Below, in pieces: positions 47,988-60,963 of a DNA stretch of 64,000 bases. Both the position numbers and the translations under genes were made by a program. Each line of letters opens with the position of its first letter. Position 1 is the stretch's first letter. Source of the stretch: Chrysomallon squamiferum. Lineage: Eukaryota; Mollusca; Gastropoda; Neomphalida; Peltospiridae. The notes below the pieces were generated by a model. The model was given only the letters and a program-made list of their open reading frames with translations, ran no database searches and was not told the origin of the DNA. The stretch lies in contig CM022666.1 of assembly GCA_012295275.1 (NCBI GenBank), positions 11,381,077-11,445,076 on the forward strand. Reading direction: 5' to 3'.

Positions 47988-50900
47988 ATGGATAAGCCAT
48001 CCTCAGAGACTCAAACTGTCATAGGGCAGATGAAGGATATTACTGGCAGTGACACATCACTGACATACAGTCAACCATCCACCCAGGATATCATTGAAAA
48101 TATTGATAACATTATTTCAAGTGATTCTTCAGCAGAACTGAATATAAATAAAGATGTGACATCTGTTGGAACAGAAAAACAAGATTCTCATGTGACACAC
48201 ATTAAACAGCTATTCACAGGTAGAAAAGAAATAAAGTTGTGTTCAGATAAACATATCTGTGAAGAAATGATTTCTGCAGACTTGATGAATTCAGCCAATA
48301 CATCAGTAGTTAACATCAACCAGACTAAAAGACATGCAGATGAAGAGGTTTGTGAATTTTCATCAAAAATCCTAAAGTTTGTTCCTGAAAACAAAACGGA
48401 TAAAGTAGAGCAGTCTGCAGAAGAATTGGAAGTAGTGTATTCCGAGAAACATGAATGCATGGAACCAGAGTTTAGTAATGAAACATCAACATCAGAATAT
48501 GACACATTAGAAAATAAAGTTAAAAATTATAATAAAAATTCTGATGATAGTGTTTTTATGAAGATGGAACAAAAAAAGTCTAACAATGAAGATGCCAGAG
48601 TTTGTAACTTTGAAGAAATGCAAGAAAAGCAATGTAAACAGACACCAAAGAAAACTGGATCTATGTTTGATGAAAACACCCAGGAATACATTAGCACAAA
48701 AAACACACAGGAAACTGTTCCATCCTTAGTGAAGTCTCATTTTAATGAAGTGGTTAAACATGAAACAGAAGAAGATTTGTGTGTTGAGTAAGAATACTTT
48801 TTTTAACATCTTGCTATCAGACCATATCATTTTATCAATCATAATTGTCCCATGATGTCAGTTGATGAATTTGTTTATGTTGCAGATTTTAAATGTACAA
48901 ATTTAAACCAAATGTATTTTAAATGATAAAAATCAAACATAAATGATATTAATAAAATATATTTTTATGAATAGAAGTCGGAACCCAGACAAAACAGTTT
49001 AAATATTATGAATGTTGAGTTGACAGTTTCAAAATCTCTAAGTCAGAGCGAATTTTGATTGTTGAAAAATCTTATTATTTCAGGTATTTCTCAGAAGACA
49101 GTTTTATGAGTAAACCTAACTGTGCTGCAGGAGCCTGGACTGACTTTGACAGCTTGGAAGACAATTACCTCAGAGGCTGTAAATGGTAGGTTGTAACTGA
49201 CACAAACATCTTTTAGTTTTTCAGTTACACAATTTTAAATTGATGTGGCAACATCAAATTACAAAATACTTTTATAAGCAACAGTTTACTATTTATGGAA
49301 TTTTGTTTTTATATTAATATTAATCTTTTTTTGAATTTGATTGCATTAAACCATTGCCAGATCATCAGGAAATAATTCTATATATCATTTGATTAGAAAT
49401 AAATAATTAAATATAAACTTTTTATATTATACTAAAATTACATTTCATTTTTAAATATTCCATTTTTTGAAATTATTTTCATTTCAAAACCAATTTATCA
49501 AAGATATATTTTTCCACCTTATTCTATGAAAAAATCTGTGCTCAGTTTTATTTTATGTTAATTTCGGATTTGTGAAAACAATTTGTTAATTTAGCAGAAT
49601 GTCCTTTTTTAGTTTTTTTAATGAAAAGTAGCTTAAATTTAATATTTAAAACAGATATGTTAATCAAATGAAGATGATTATTTTGTTGAAATTTTTATGC
49701 AGGTCCCCAGATGGAACATGTATCTTGACTAACAGCAACGACAACTGTTTGAGAATATTTAATTTGCCTGAAATATTTTATTCTCCAGACAGTTGTCACA
49801 GCAATACAGATGTGACAGAAATTGTAATTATGTTTTGTTTCAAATTTAAATAACTGTTATCTTTCACATATTATTTATTTGGTTTCCAAATATTTTGAAT
49901 GACAGCATTAATTTGCAGTCTTCGCATTTGTTTCAAGACAAATAAATTATACATGTAACCTAATTATTGCCGATTTGTGTTTGGACATTTTTGTAAAAAT
50001 AGAAAATAATTTGCTTGTTGATTTTTAAAAAATGACTTTAGAATTGATATGAAATAATGAAAATGTTAAATAATCTTATTTGTATTTTTAAAATCTATTC
50101 TTACATGTAGCCTGGATTAACTGTTGTTTCAGCATTCAGTACTGAAGATGAAAGAAAGTGAACTTGTGTATGATTATTGCTGGTTTCCTCTCATGAGATC
50201 TTCTGATCCAGCCACTTGTTGGTAACTGCTTGATAATTACAATTCTTAATTCCTTTTGTTACACCTTTTAATTTGTATTAATTTGTAAAATTAAGCTGAA
50301 TTTTCCATTTAAAATGCCACTGTTGTAATTATATATTTATTAAAATTAAAAACAACATTGATAAATGTGTAATTTGTATTTTGAAGTCTTGCAAGTACCA
50401 CTCGTGACACACCCGTTCATTTGTGGGATGCATTTTCTGGAGAACTTCGATGCAGCTATCGGGCTTTCAACCAGATGGTGAGTGAAATTACACCATGCAT
50501 TAGAACTATCAGTGTAGTGTTAGTATGTGTTCTCGAGTTCATGTTTAATTATTTACTCTAATCAAATATAAAAATTATGATGTCATATGCAAACATTCAT
50601 ATTTTTAATAACATCTTACTTCAGAGAGAAAGAAATTATGAACATTTTCTGCTGTTATATGAAAATTTGTAATATGCCTTGAAGAAAATGTAAAACTAAG
50701 GCATTCTTTTTCTTTTAAAAACATTTCTAGGATGAAGTTGTAGCTGCACACAGTTTAGCATTCAGTTTAGATGGACAAAAACTCTACACAGGTTTCAATA
50801 AGATTATTCGTGTTTTTGATGTTTCGCAGCCTGGTCGAGAATGCCAGTCAAGACTAACACACAGTGAGTATGTCAAAAACAACAAACCTTCTTTCTTCAC

Positions 50901-53900
50901 AGTAAATTCTGCCTACTTCAAATTAAAACAATTAACTTTTTATATAGATATAACTAAAACAAATAAGAAGGCAAAATTACAATCCACCACTTATTAAAAA
51001 GCACATTGTTTTTTTATTATTATACATATATTTCATATTTCTTAGTAATTCAGCAGCATTATAACAGCAAAAACTAAACTAAGCAAATGCTAATTTTCAC
51101 CGACTTTTAACTGATATTATCATAAAATTATAGTAACCCTTTATTAGAAACACAGTTTTATTAACCATTTATATTGCCTTTATTGTAATGACGTTACAGA
51201 AAAACATGGACAACCTGGCATTATCTCATGTTTTTCAATGTGTCCATTACCATCTCGTCTATATGCAGCTGGATCATATTCAAGAGCAAGTAAGTTAATT
51301 TTCTGTACAAAATTATTAATATTCATTATTAATAAATGTGGACATGTACATAATAAATTTCTGTATTTTGTATTATTATTTTTAAATGTACAAAATTATT
51401 AAAACAATTTAGAAATACAAAATAGTTGATTTAAGTCTATAGATCTTACTAATTAATCATTGTTATTCACTGAAGATAATATTGGTAAATGTTAGTTTAT
51501 TGAATGTTATGTTAAAAGTTAGAAATAGCTATTAATATGTACTATTGCTCATTGTAACATACAATTTTACTAAGACTTCAAATGGCAGATTTTTACTTTA
51601 TTTTTGTTTAGTTGCACTGTATGATGACAGATCGGCTGATATGGTTTGCATGTTTAAAGGTCAGCAAGGTGGAGTAACTCACATCATGTTTTCACCAGAC
51701 GGGACGAAACTATACAGTGGTGGCAGAAAGGTAGATTAAAACCATACAGTGATAATCTGTTATTATTTACATAAAGAGCAACAGTCACAAAAAACATATC
51801 TAACTTATATCTACTCTTACATGCAGGAAGCCTAAACATTTTTGTTCTGATCTGATGAATGGTTTTTATATTTAAAAAATTAAACTGCTCTGACCTTACT
51901 CTGGAAGAAGTATCTGGTTCACTGCTGTTATGATATGAACCTTTAATGTGTAACCTAGATTATGATGTGGATTTGATAATTTAACTTAACTTTCAAAGAA
52001 TTGAAAATTAAAGGTAATGTTTGTCTGTCTAGATGAAGCCAGCAGTGTCATATCCAGGTGCCTTTTTAGAAAATGGTCATGAAAACCTTTCATGCAAGTA
52101 ATGAGAAAATAGCTAATTTCATATGGTATGGATTCATTCCAATTAATAACTGGGAAATGACCAGCCTGATTTTCATGTTTATGATTATTGTGACCTTGTA
52201 TTAAAATCTGTGGTTAATCAAAATTGAGGAAGCTTGTCCTCTCCGTTCCAGGGATTCCATTCACTGATAATGGTGATAGCAACTTTTTCTTCATCTTCTC
52301 TTTGGATGGCCATTTCCAAGTGGAGCCAGCTTAGTTCATAATGGTTGCTTCATAATTCATACAGACTCATCTGTAGGCAAATTAATTTTCTCAGTAACCA
52401 TCACCAAAGAGAAGTACATTCTGCATCTGTCATGTAGTGGTAGTCAGTGAAACTTGTAGAAAAACTTATTACACTCCAATTCAAATCGCGTAATGTCAGG
52501 ACTAATTGACATATTTCTTAACTTTGCCTTGTCTAGTAATAAAGGAATTAGAAATACATGATTACAGTTCTTCATCTCACATAAACCTTTAGATTATTTT
52601 GTGATGGGTGGTGCTTTAAATCCAGTTTTTGGCTATCTATTTTCAGAAAATATTTTATGCTTCAGTATTCTTTAAACCGATGCTACTGACACTATAAATT
52701 AAGTGGAATGAAATCACTTAATGTTCCTATTTTAGGATAGTTTACTGCCTTGAAGTTATTCAGTACAAAATGAGTTGTCTAGAATTTTCAGGCTTTCAGT
52801 GAATTTGTGAATAAATTTTGAAACTTTGTATAATGAAATAGTAGAATTTAATTTTTTCTTTTATCTTAACTCATGGAATTGCCTGGGTTATTTTCATTCG
52901 CACAGTCAATAAGATGAATAGCCATTTGAATATGATTGTTATTGTATATTCTGGCTCAAACTGATAAGACATTCTCAGCCTCATCCTGATGAATTAAGTA
53001 CCATTTGAATACCAGGACCAAAAAAAAAAAAAAAATGTCTTATAGATTAAAACAAACAACTGTCAAACAAGAATTGTTTTCAGAAGAATTGCCTGCAGTA
53101 AGCACTGTTCTATGTATAGACTAAATGAAAACACTCTGTCTGAGCTGAATTACTTTTTCACTGGGGTAGTTCAGAAAAACCAGTTGTTATAAATTAACTA
53201 ATAATTATTGAAATTACAAATTTCCTTGTAGATAGTTGAAAAATGAATATGCCTTGTTTATTGTTCTTTAGATTATCTGATTGAACCAGTAGAGATCATA
53301 TATTAATACTTGCTTTTACACTAATTTTTAATTGTTCCTGTTGGTAAAATATAAATTATATATATTAAATATGAATTTTATGTTATACATGTTGTTAATG
53401 TGGGGTTTTTTTTCATATTAAAGGATCCAGAAATTTTGTGTTGGGATTTGCGTAATCCTGGTCAGATTTTGTTTGTTGCTCTGCGAGAAGTTGTTACAAA
53501 TCAGCGAATATACTTTGATCTTGACAGGTATTGTATTTAATATTATTGTTACATTATGCAAATATCTTAAGATTAAGAAAAATAAAGTTTTAACCTTTAT
53601 TTGTAAACTATTATTGTAAAAAACATTTTGTAAAATTATAATTAAGCAGAAAGAATATGATTAGCATCATATCTCATGTTATAAATATTTAAACAGCTGT
53701 TTTATAAAATATATATTAGTTCTAATATGTGCACACACATTTATACACACACACACAGAAAATGTTTTGCTGTGTATGAAATATAAAGGAATTCATATTT
53801 AAACTTAAATGCTGTTTCTCTGGTTATATCCTTATAGTCCTAAGAATTTTGGAAGAAAGATCCTCAAAATGTCCAGATTATTTGTGTGTGTGTGTGTGTG

Positions 53901-54731
53901 TTTTGTTTACACATACATAAACTGTGAGAGTATGCACTGAGAATTCTTTATCTGCAATGTATGTAGCATCACTACAGGTTTTATTCCCACAAATATTTTT
54001 CTATTTTAGCTGTGGACATTATCTGGTGTCTGGTAATAATGATGGTTATGTTACTGTGTGGAAAACAAATGAATCACCTAAGAAACTGTTTTCAAATGTT
54101 GATCCAGTGCTGGAACCCAAGTTGAAATTCAGAGCACATGATGATGCTGTCAATGGAGTCAGGTGGTTTTTACAGAGATTTAACTTTATATTGTGTGTAG
54201 TTGCATACCAACAATCTTTTATAAAACTGAAAACTGAAAGGCATGGAAAAAAGGTTTGATAGTAAAACTGGTTTAAACTTTTACTTTTTTCTTTCTTTTT
54301 AAACCTTTCTAATATTTAACCTTTGCTAGAATTTAGTGCATCAAATTTTTATGTTTAGGAAAGACATGTTTACTCACAAATCCAAGAAACATGTGGATGT
54401 TTCATAAACGTGTTAATTTTATGATTCATACAAAGACTGGGTTGCCCTTCTTTATTCTGATAAATGTCTATAGCATACATATAGCCATTTATATAGAAAA
54501 CAAACTTAAGTTGTTTTTAATGACAACATGACAAACAGGAATTTTCTTTATTTTAGTGTTCATCCAAGTCTACAGATAACAGCGACATCATCTGGACAGC
54601 GCCATTTTAATGTTCCTGGTGACAGTGATGAGTCTGATACAGACACCAGCAATATCAGTCTCGAGTCAACTCATTCAGAAAACAGTTTGAAAATATGGAC
54701 ATTTAACAAACAGAAGTTACCAAAACAATAA
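47988..54731 (+). CDS. WRAP53: WRAP53 / TCAB1 telomerase Cajal-body WD40 protein
   Basis: WRAP53 binds CAB boxes of scaRNAs and telomerase RNA, delivers them to Cajal bodies, and scaffolds RNF8-MDC1 at DNA breaks in vertebrates. Exons: 47988-48787, 49084-49185, 49703-49823, 50133-50221, 50387-50477, 50731-50863, 51200-51289, 51612-51730, 53424-53527, 54010-54162, 54557-54731. All junctions are GT/AG in phase: 1977 nt, 658 residues. Exon 1 alone encodes about 266 Ser/Glu-rich, low-complexity residues. WD40 blades follow, with diagnostic stretches [78 protein letters not shown] and [12 protein letters not shown]-like [12 protein letters not shown]. The human protein is 548 aa; the difference is mainly the longer N-terminal exon. 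AATAAA overlaps the stop codon. Confidence 0.95.
49358..49472 (+). repeat. Dispersed intronic repeat, copy 2 (WRAP53 intron 2)
   Basis: Same element as 45201-45327, sharing cagatcatcaggaaat, ctatatatcatttgat, aattacatttcattt and ttttttgaaat in the same order. The two copies sit in neighbouring genes transcribed in opposite directions. Confidence 0.75.
51731..53423 (+). other. WRAP53 intron 8, 1.7 kb, with unidentified mid-complexity sequence
   Basis: This is the longest WRAP53 intron. The part from about 52020 to 53000 is less AT-rich and more complex than other introns here, and looks like an old insertion. I found no ORF, terminal repeats or known family. A poly-A run lies at 53021-53034. 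Confidence 0.35.
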
Positions 54732-54732
54732 A
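54727..54732 (+). terminator. AATAAA overlapping the WRAP53 stop codon
   Basis: The hexamer spans the TAA stop (54729-54731). If it is used, the 3' UTR would be only some tens of bases. Other A/T-rich signals follow, including AATAAA words near 55040, so its use is uncertain. Confidence 0.3.
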
Positions 54733-56444
54733 TTTATAATTTTCTAAAATCAGCTTTTAATTTATTTTTGTAATTTAAGGGCGTTCATGTGTGTGTATGT
54801 ATATATGATAGTAGCATTGAAACTGAATAGGTGTAAATTTTACTTGTTTTGTAATGATACATTTTTATAATTGTCAAAGAAACCTTCGAGGTCAGTTAAA
54901 ATTCTTGAAATGTAAAAAAGACTATAAAAGTCCAGTATCATTTACAATATAGAGGAAGAAATATGTTTATGGCTGTCAATCATAATTTAGTTTTAAGATG
55001 TCAGAGATGTTCAGAGTAGCTCATTTGAACTATAAACATTAAATATAAACAATAAAAGATGCATTTTAACACTTTACATTTTAAATCACCAAGACACACA
55101 CACACATTCCAAAGTGCTTCTCTTTCATGTCATAAAAATACAATTTTTAATACTAATGCCATAAAATTGACTAAACAATAAATATGTGACAAATTAATAA
55201 ATTTCTGACTAGATGACCTCTTTAATATGTACAATCAGTACACATCACAACAGCGTGAAACTGAATGGAGCATGACATTTTAAATATACATATATACATT
55301 TTATACATTGTTTTCACTTTGAACATACAAATGTCAGTATATGAAATTTATGAATACAAACACAATGCAACCACATAAGAATTGGTACAAGTATATAAAA
55401 TCATTTTCATTTTCTTTATAATATGAAAATTAAGAAATATTTAAAATCAGGTTTATAAATTTCTACTAATCAAATGCTGTTTATCTATAAGAATTTGCAA
55501 ATCAAATTTTCAAGATTTCTTCATTATTCTTTGAAAATAACAAAATTTCTTTTAAATTAATACTTCAAGAAAGTTTACAACTAACCAACTGTTACAAAAT
55601 GTAAGTCACTGAAAATAAATAAATATAATTAAAATATATTCTATGTAATTTATTCTACTGGTTAAAACAAATTAACCCTTTCTATTTCCAGTTTTATAAT
55701 ACTTTACAAATAAAACAATGGTGAAAACAGAACCAAATGAAGCAATTAAGTACAGTACAGCATCAGATACAATAACATATAATTATTTACAGGATAATAT
55801 CATTTACAAAAAGTACGGTAGAATGAATTGTCAGTATTTCAAATAAAACTCTCACTTCTTAATCTACAATTTGATTTATCTTGCCAAGAAAATGAAAAAT
55901 TACAAACCAAAATACCACATTACAAAATTTCATTTAAAATTGTAAGAAAACATTACTTTTTTGTTAAATCAGCTGTCTTCAGCACATTCTGCCATGACGA
56001 ATTACCATACATGAAAACACCCAATAAAAAGAAATCTATGGATAATTTCTTTTTAAAATAAAATATTTTCATCTGTTACACTGCCAGCAGCAACAGCTAC
56101 ATTTTGTATAAATCCTCCATTTTGTTTTCAATTTCTTGTAGCCACTAAGGAAATAATATGTAAACAAAGTTCTAAAAATGAGTTTTTGTAAAGAAATTAT
56201 TTCCAACAGTAACATTCATTTATTTCAGCGACTTCAAGAAAAGCTTAAGCATATCACTTTCTGGAAATTAAGAAAAATTTTAAAAATACGTATTCTCACT
56301 GTTTCCAAGATCAGAGAAAGTCTGACATATTACTTTTACAATGAACTATGCATTTACACATCACATACCTGTCACCAAACTTTCTCTGAATTTAAATCTG
56401 AATGCATTGTTGGGTCACTCCTGCTCTCACAATCAGTTTGTACA
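54732..56444. other. Convergent spacer between WRAP53 and PABIR
   Basis: AT-rich sequence of 1.7 kb with no supported ORF. It must hold both 3' UTRs; the several TTTATT words below 56445 are candidate minus-strand poly(A) signals. Confidence 0.6.
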
Positions 56445-59400
56445 TCATAAATGTGGCTGCTTTATAGGAGTGAAGCCTGAAGTGTCTGTATGGTGACATG
56501 ACTGCTCTGGTGACTCACTCATGTCTGCTGAGTCAACCAAATCTGATGATTCCGAGTCAGTCATGTGAATGTCGTGTGAGTGTCGGAGAGGCATGAAGCC
56601 AAAGATGTTTGACTTGGACCGTTGTGTCAGGTCAGGAACTTGACCATGACCTTGGGGCACTGTTTGTTCAGGACTGTGATCATCCAGACTTGTTGAAGAA
56701 ATACTGCAAACAAAATTACATACAAAATAATTTCATATTTGCCAACATTTGGTGCTGGAAAATCAAATAAATGAATGAATATAACTACAGTTATTAATGT
56801 ACATGTATATATATGTATTTATAATCTTCCTAGGATGTGTGAGTTTGCAAGTACTCACCTGTGAGCCAAAGGATGGGCTAGGACTCTGTCTGGGGTGCTG
56901 GGGCCAGTGCTTAGTTTCTTTGGTGGACTCAGATATTCAAATCTGTCACTGCTGTCTGTTTCCACTGCAACAACATTACACTATCTAAATAAATTATATT
57001 TACTACAGATTATGTTACATAAAACTGTCTCTTGAAATGAATTAGCATTACTTGTATTCACTATGAAATCCAAATATTAAGATTACTTGTGCTCCTGATA
57101 TACTGTGGTCATGCTATTAGGTTACCATTTTAGTTTTGATATGTAACACAGTATTTAATAAGACTGTTTAGTGTTGTCAAACAGAACATGTGCAAAAGGT
57201 AATAAGAAAGTTACTAACATTTTCTTTTGCCTAATGGACTTGGTCTGACTGCTATAGGACTGAGACTTCTGAAATAAAAGAAATACAATTACACCTCAAA
57301 GTACAGAAACAAGAACTCATTTTTAGATATTACACAAAATTCCTTTTAATATTAAAAAAAAAGAAAAAAGATATTTGTTTTAAAATTAAAGGCAGAGTTA
57401 ATGTTTAACATGAAGAACAGAAATGTAGAGCGCTATGTTACAACATTAAATAAAATAAATACTAACTCAGCTGTTTTTAAATGCATATTATTTTTGCTTA
57501 CAAACTCCATGTTAAATAGTAATATGAATACAAATATATCTGATTCAATCTGGGAAAAACTGTCACATTGTGCAAAAAAAAAAAAAAAAAAAAAAAAATT
57601 AAAATAAGAAATGAAGAATTTGACTTATATTTCTTTTCTGTTTTACTTTTTTTTTTTCCAGTGACTTAATAGATTTTTAATTTAACTTTTCAGAACTGCT
57701 TAAATTGTTTTCCAGCTCGATTACAACTGAAGGTAGGTTACAATAAAGGACATGCCTATCCACAAATGAATGTGGGAGAGAAACATATTTAAACATTTGC
57801 ATTTAATGTCACACATCCTTAATTATTCATATCAGAGCACTTTGTGATCAGATGAATGAATTCAAAATTTATTTAGAAAACAGTAAAGATGAAAAAACAA
57901 AGTCACATATTTATATTTAATTAAAGAAGATTTAATCAACAACAAAAAATAAAACAACTAAAAATGCCTGTGACATTTTCACAATGTTGTAACACAACTA
58001 ATATATTAAATATTTACTAATTCCATTCTGCTGACAGACAGTGCATATGGTTTCTAACGATTCACTTGACTAGTTCCAGCTATAATCCTCTATATAAACT
58101 TTCAGTCCAAAAATCAATTTTCCACTTTTTCATACTGCACATCTTGTGACATGCTTTCCCAGATTGTGTATGATGTGTGTTTATTAGTTATAAATAATGA
58201 AATTGTTAATAAGTATAAAAAAAAATAACATTCAGTTAAAACTGATAAATTCAAAATTTACCTTAAATATGTTTTTCTTGTTGGGCTTGGACTAGGACTG
58301 GGAGTAAAGCTATTGTTTTTAACTGGCACTTGCATTGATGGAGAAAAACATTGCTGCAAAAAGAAGAAATATCTTCTTAAATAGGGCTCTGTGCAAAAAT
58401 ATTTGATTTATGCTAATACTGCCAGTTACAGCAGGTTACAAATGCATTAAATAACTGAAATACTAGTCTTTATAGAACTAGAAGACATCTGTTATAACAG
58501 CTTTTGTTAATTCATAACAGCAAAAGATAAACCAATATGTGTCTGTTGTAAATCAAATCTTTTTATTAGGACATATAACATTTTTACTATTACATTAAAA
58601 ATGCATTTAGACTAAATCAATAAAACCTTAATATAATGAATAGCAACTAAATAATTCACTTACACACACACACACACGCACAGACACACACACACACACA
58701 GATACACACACACAGGCACACACATATACACACACATGCACTGTGAAATAAAAGTGATTTTAAAACTAATTGTTTTAAAATTTCATTATTAGCATAATGT
58801 AATGTTGTGGAACATCACTATATTGCACGATCATGTATGAAATCATGGACAGAAATTTTTTATACATAAATATCAATATTGTAAAGTGTTTACTTTTCCA
58901 ACTGAAAAACTAAGTCAATGTAAATGTACTTACTTTTACAACAGAAATATTAAGTTAATATAAATGTACTTACTTTTACAACAAAAATACTAAGTTAATG
59001 TACATGTACTTACTTTTCCAACTCGTGTAGGTGATGGCATTCCGGACAGAAAGTTTGGACCTGTGACAACATGTAACGTTTCACTGAAAGATCTCGGTCG
59101 TCTGTGACTGTGTTCTGGTAACATTTGTTCTTGATCTTGCTGTAAGTAGTTAATAAAATGAATAATACTTATACAGTTATAATACTTTACAGTCTGATAC
59201 AGATGTTAATATATGTTTCAAAATTATTTCAAGTTCCTCACATGGTCAGGTTTTTTTCATATATCTGTGTATATATATATATATATATACACACACATTA
59301 AAATATTACATTTTGTTTTCTTCAGTATTTTAATTATGCATATGTGTGTTGGTGTACATGTATGTATTTACATGGTGTGAATATAATTACCAATACAGTA

Positions 59401-60963
59401 ATAATAGAAGTTGAGAGTATTGTAAATTGTTTTAGATAAAATATTTCTTCCTTCTCTTCTTTTTTTTTAACTATGAATGTAAAACACTATATGTAATATA
59501 GGCTTCTCAGTTAGAAGTACGATGAGGTACACATACCAAATGAAATCCATCCCAAGAGGTTGATATCTGAATTGTTGTTCGCACTTCTCTGAAAACACAG
59601 CATGCAATGAATTCATGAGATTAAAACTTATTCTAACATTTACTGTTGAAATGAAATGATATACAATATTGATATTTCTAATAACTATTTTTCTTTTTTA
59701 GCATACTCATGAATCTTTTTTTCTCTCTTTCTTTCTTTCTTTGAAGCTAAATAAATAAATACTGGTATATTAAAAGAAGTAAAAAAAATACATGTTGATC
59801 CACAACACTGCAATTAAAATGAATATATATTTTTTATACTGAAAGAGAATATTAGTTTGTAAAACTGTTTTATGAAAAGACTTAAAAAGTTACCTTTCGT
59901 GAGCAGCTTCCCGGTCAGGAATGTGACTTTCTTCATCTTTGATTTGACTGACTCGCCCTGGCACTCGGACAGCAGGCTGCAGTGAAATACCTCAGTTTAA
60001 ATTAGACACAAAAACATGCACACCTCCAAAAAAACACCTCAGCTATATCTAACAATGTTTTTCTTAACTTTTAATTTAACTGAGACTTGAATATAGTTCC
60101 ATTAAACTGTCAATCAGAATATTTATAATATATGATTACTAAAGTTTACATATTATTAGTTTTCATTTTCTTTGCCCGAAGAATAAAAAAAGTGACTTAC
60201 TGTTGTGATGTGTAATGCCATGTTACTTGAACTAAACCTGCGCAGCCTATTTGCTTCTGTAGGCCGAAATGTTGATGTACTGAAATATAAAACAGCAGCT
60301 GTCAAGTAGAAACATGATGTATTCTTTTTATGTATTAGTCTTGGAAAATTTATGCATGCATCAAGGCCACAAAGTATTTATTGCTGATGAAAAGTAAGAA
60401 AATTTCTTCAACTGATTTACATGGATCACAATATTGTTTTTGTGGATCTCTGTGTTCAGTTGCAAGTTTTAAATACAGGCCAGTATACTGAAAGCAGTTA
60501 GACAGATAAAAAATAAATGTTTAATCAGATTACTGATTTTCTTGTTAACAGCTAGTAAACAGTAAACACATAAAACCATCATACGTATCCATATCAACTT
60601 TTCAATCATGTTTTTATGACAAAAGAGTTATAGTATACATTTTAATAAAGAAATTAATACATTCCAGAAATAATGAAAGAAAACTAGGTGGATAAAAAAA
60701 ATTTAAAAAACAAAATATGCCATTAATAAAACCATCAATTTATGTTTATATTCTGAATAAAACATCTGAAATTATTTACGTGTGACAGCAGTATTAAAAA
60801 CAAAATGATATATTTTAATGACAGGATACCTTGCTTCATTGTGTGATGTTGTAACCAAAGCATTGATCATGGGAGCACTATTTGACCGTTTGAGAGTCCC
60901 AGGAGCTGGAATACTTGATGTTGATGGCTGTTCATGATCAACCTCCATTCTGTTTCCAGACAT
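56445..60963 (-). CDS. PABIR/FAM122-family inhibitor of PP2A-B55
   Basis: Vertebrate PABIR1/2 (FAM122A/B) bind the B55 regulatory subunit of PP2A and inhibit it, which affects G2/M progression. Exons in transcript order: 60830-60963, 60201-60279, 59894-59976, 59537-59588, 59014-59139, 58262-58353, 57219-57268, 56859-56964, 56445-56703. All junctions are in phase: 981 nt, 326 residues. The N-terminus MSGNRMEVDHEQP matches family MAQEKMELDLE. LKRSNSAPMIN (residues 24-34) is the conserved phosphorylation/14-3-3 site. RVSQIKDEESHIPDREAAHE then REVRTTIQISTSW corresponds to the B55-binding and inhibitory helices. Family SP-rich motifs follow (GMPSPTRVGK, CFSPSM, SPIAVRPSPLGKRK), and the C-terminus ends SGFTPIKQPHL. 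The paralogue number cannot be assigned outside vertebrates, so I leave the symbol open. Confidence 0.92.
58661..58740. repeat. Interrupted (CA)n microsatellite in a PABIR intron
   Basis: About 80 bp of CA repeats broken by single G and T changes, in the intron between the exons at 58262-58353 and 59014-59139. Confidence 0.95.
58894..59013 (-). repeat. Three 40-bp tandem copies of a 5' splice site
   Basis: Read on the minus strand, PABIR exon 5 ends GTTGGAAAA|GTAAGTACAT. The intron then repeats a 40-bp unit three times (59013-58974, 58973-58934, 58933-58894). The first two units end GTTGTAAAA and are each followed by GTAAGTACAT. The third ends GTTGGAAAA, identical to the exon end, and is followed by GTAAACAC. 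Each boundary therefore recreates the exon-intron junction. Confidence 0.9.
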
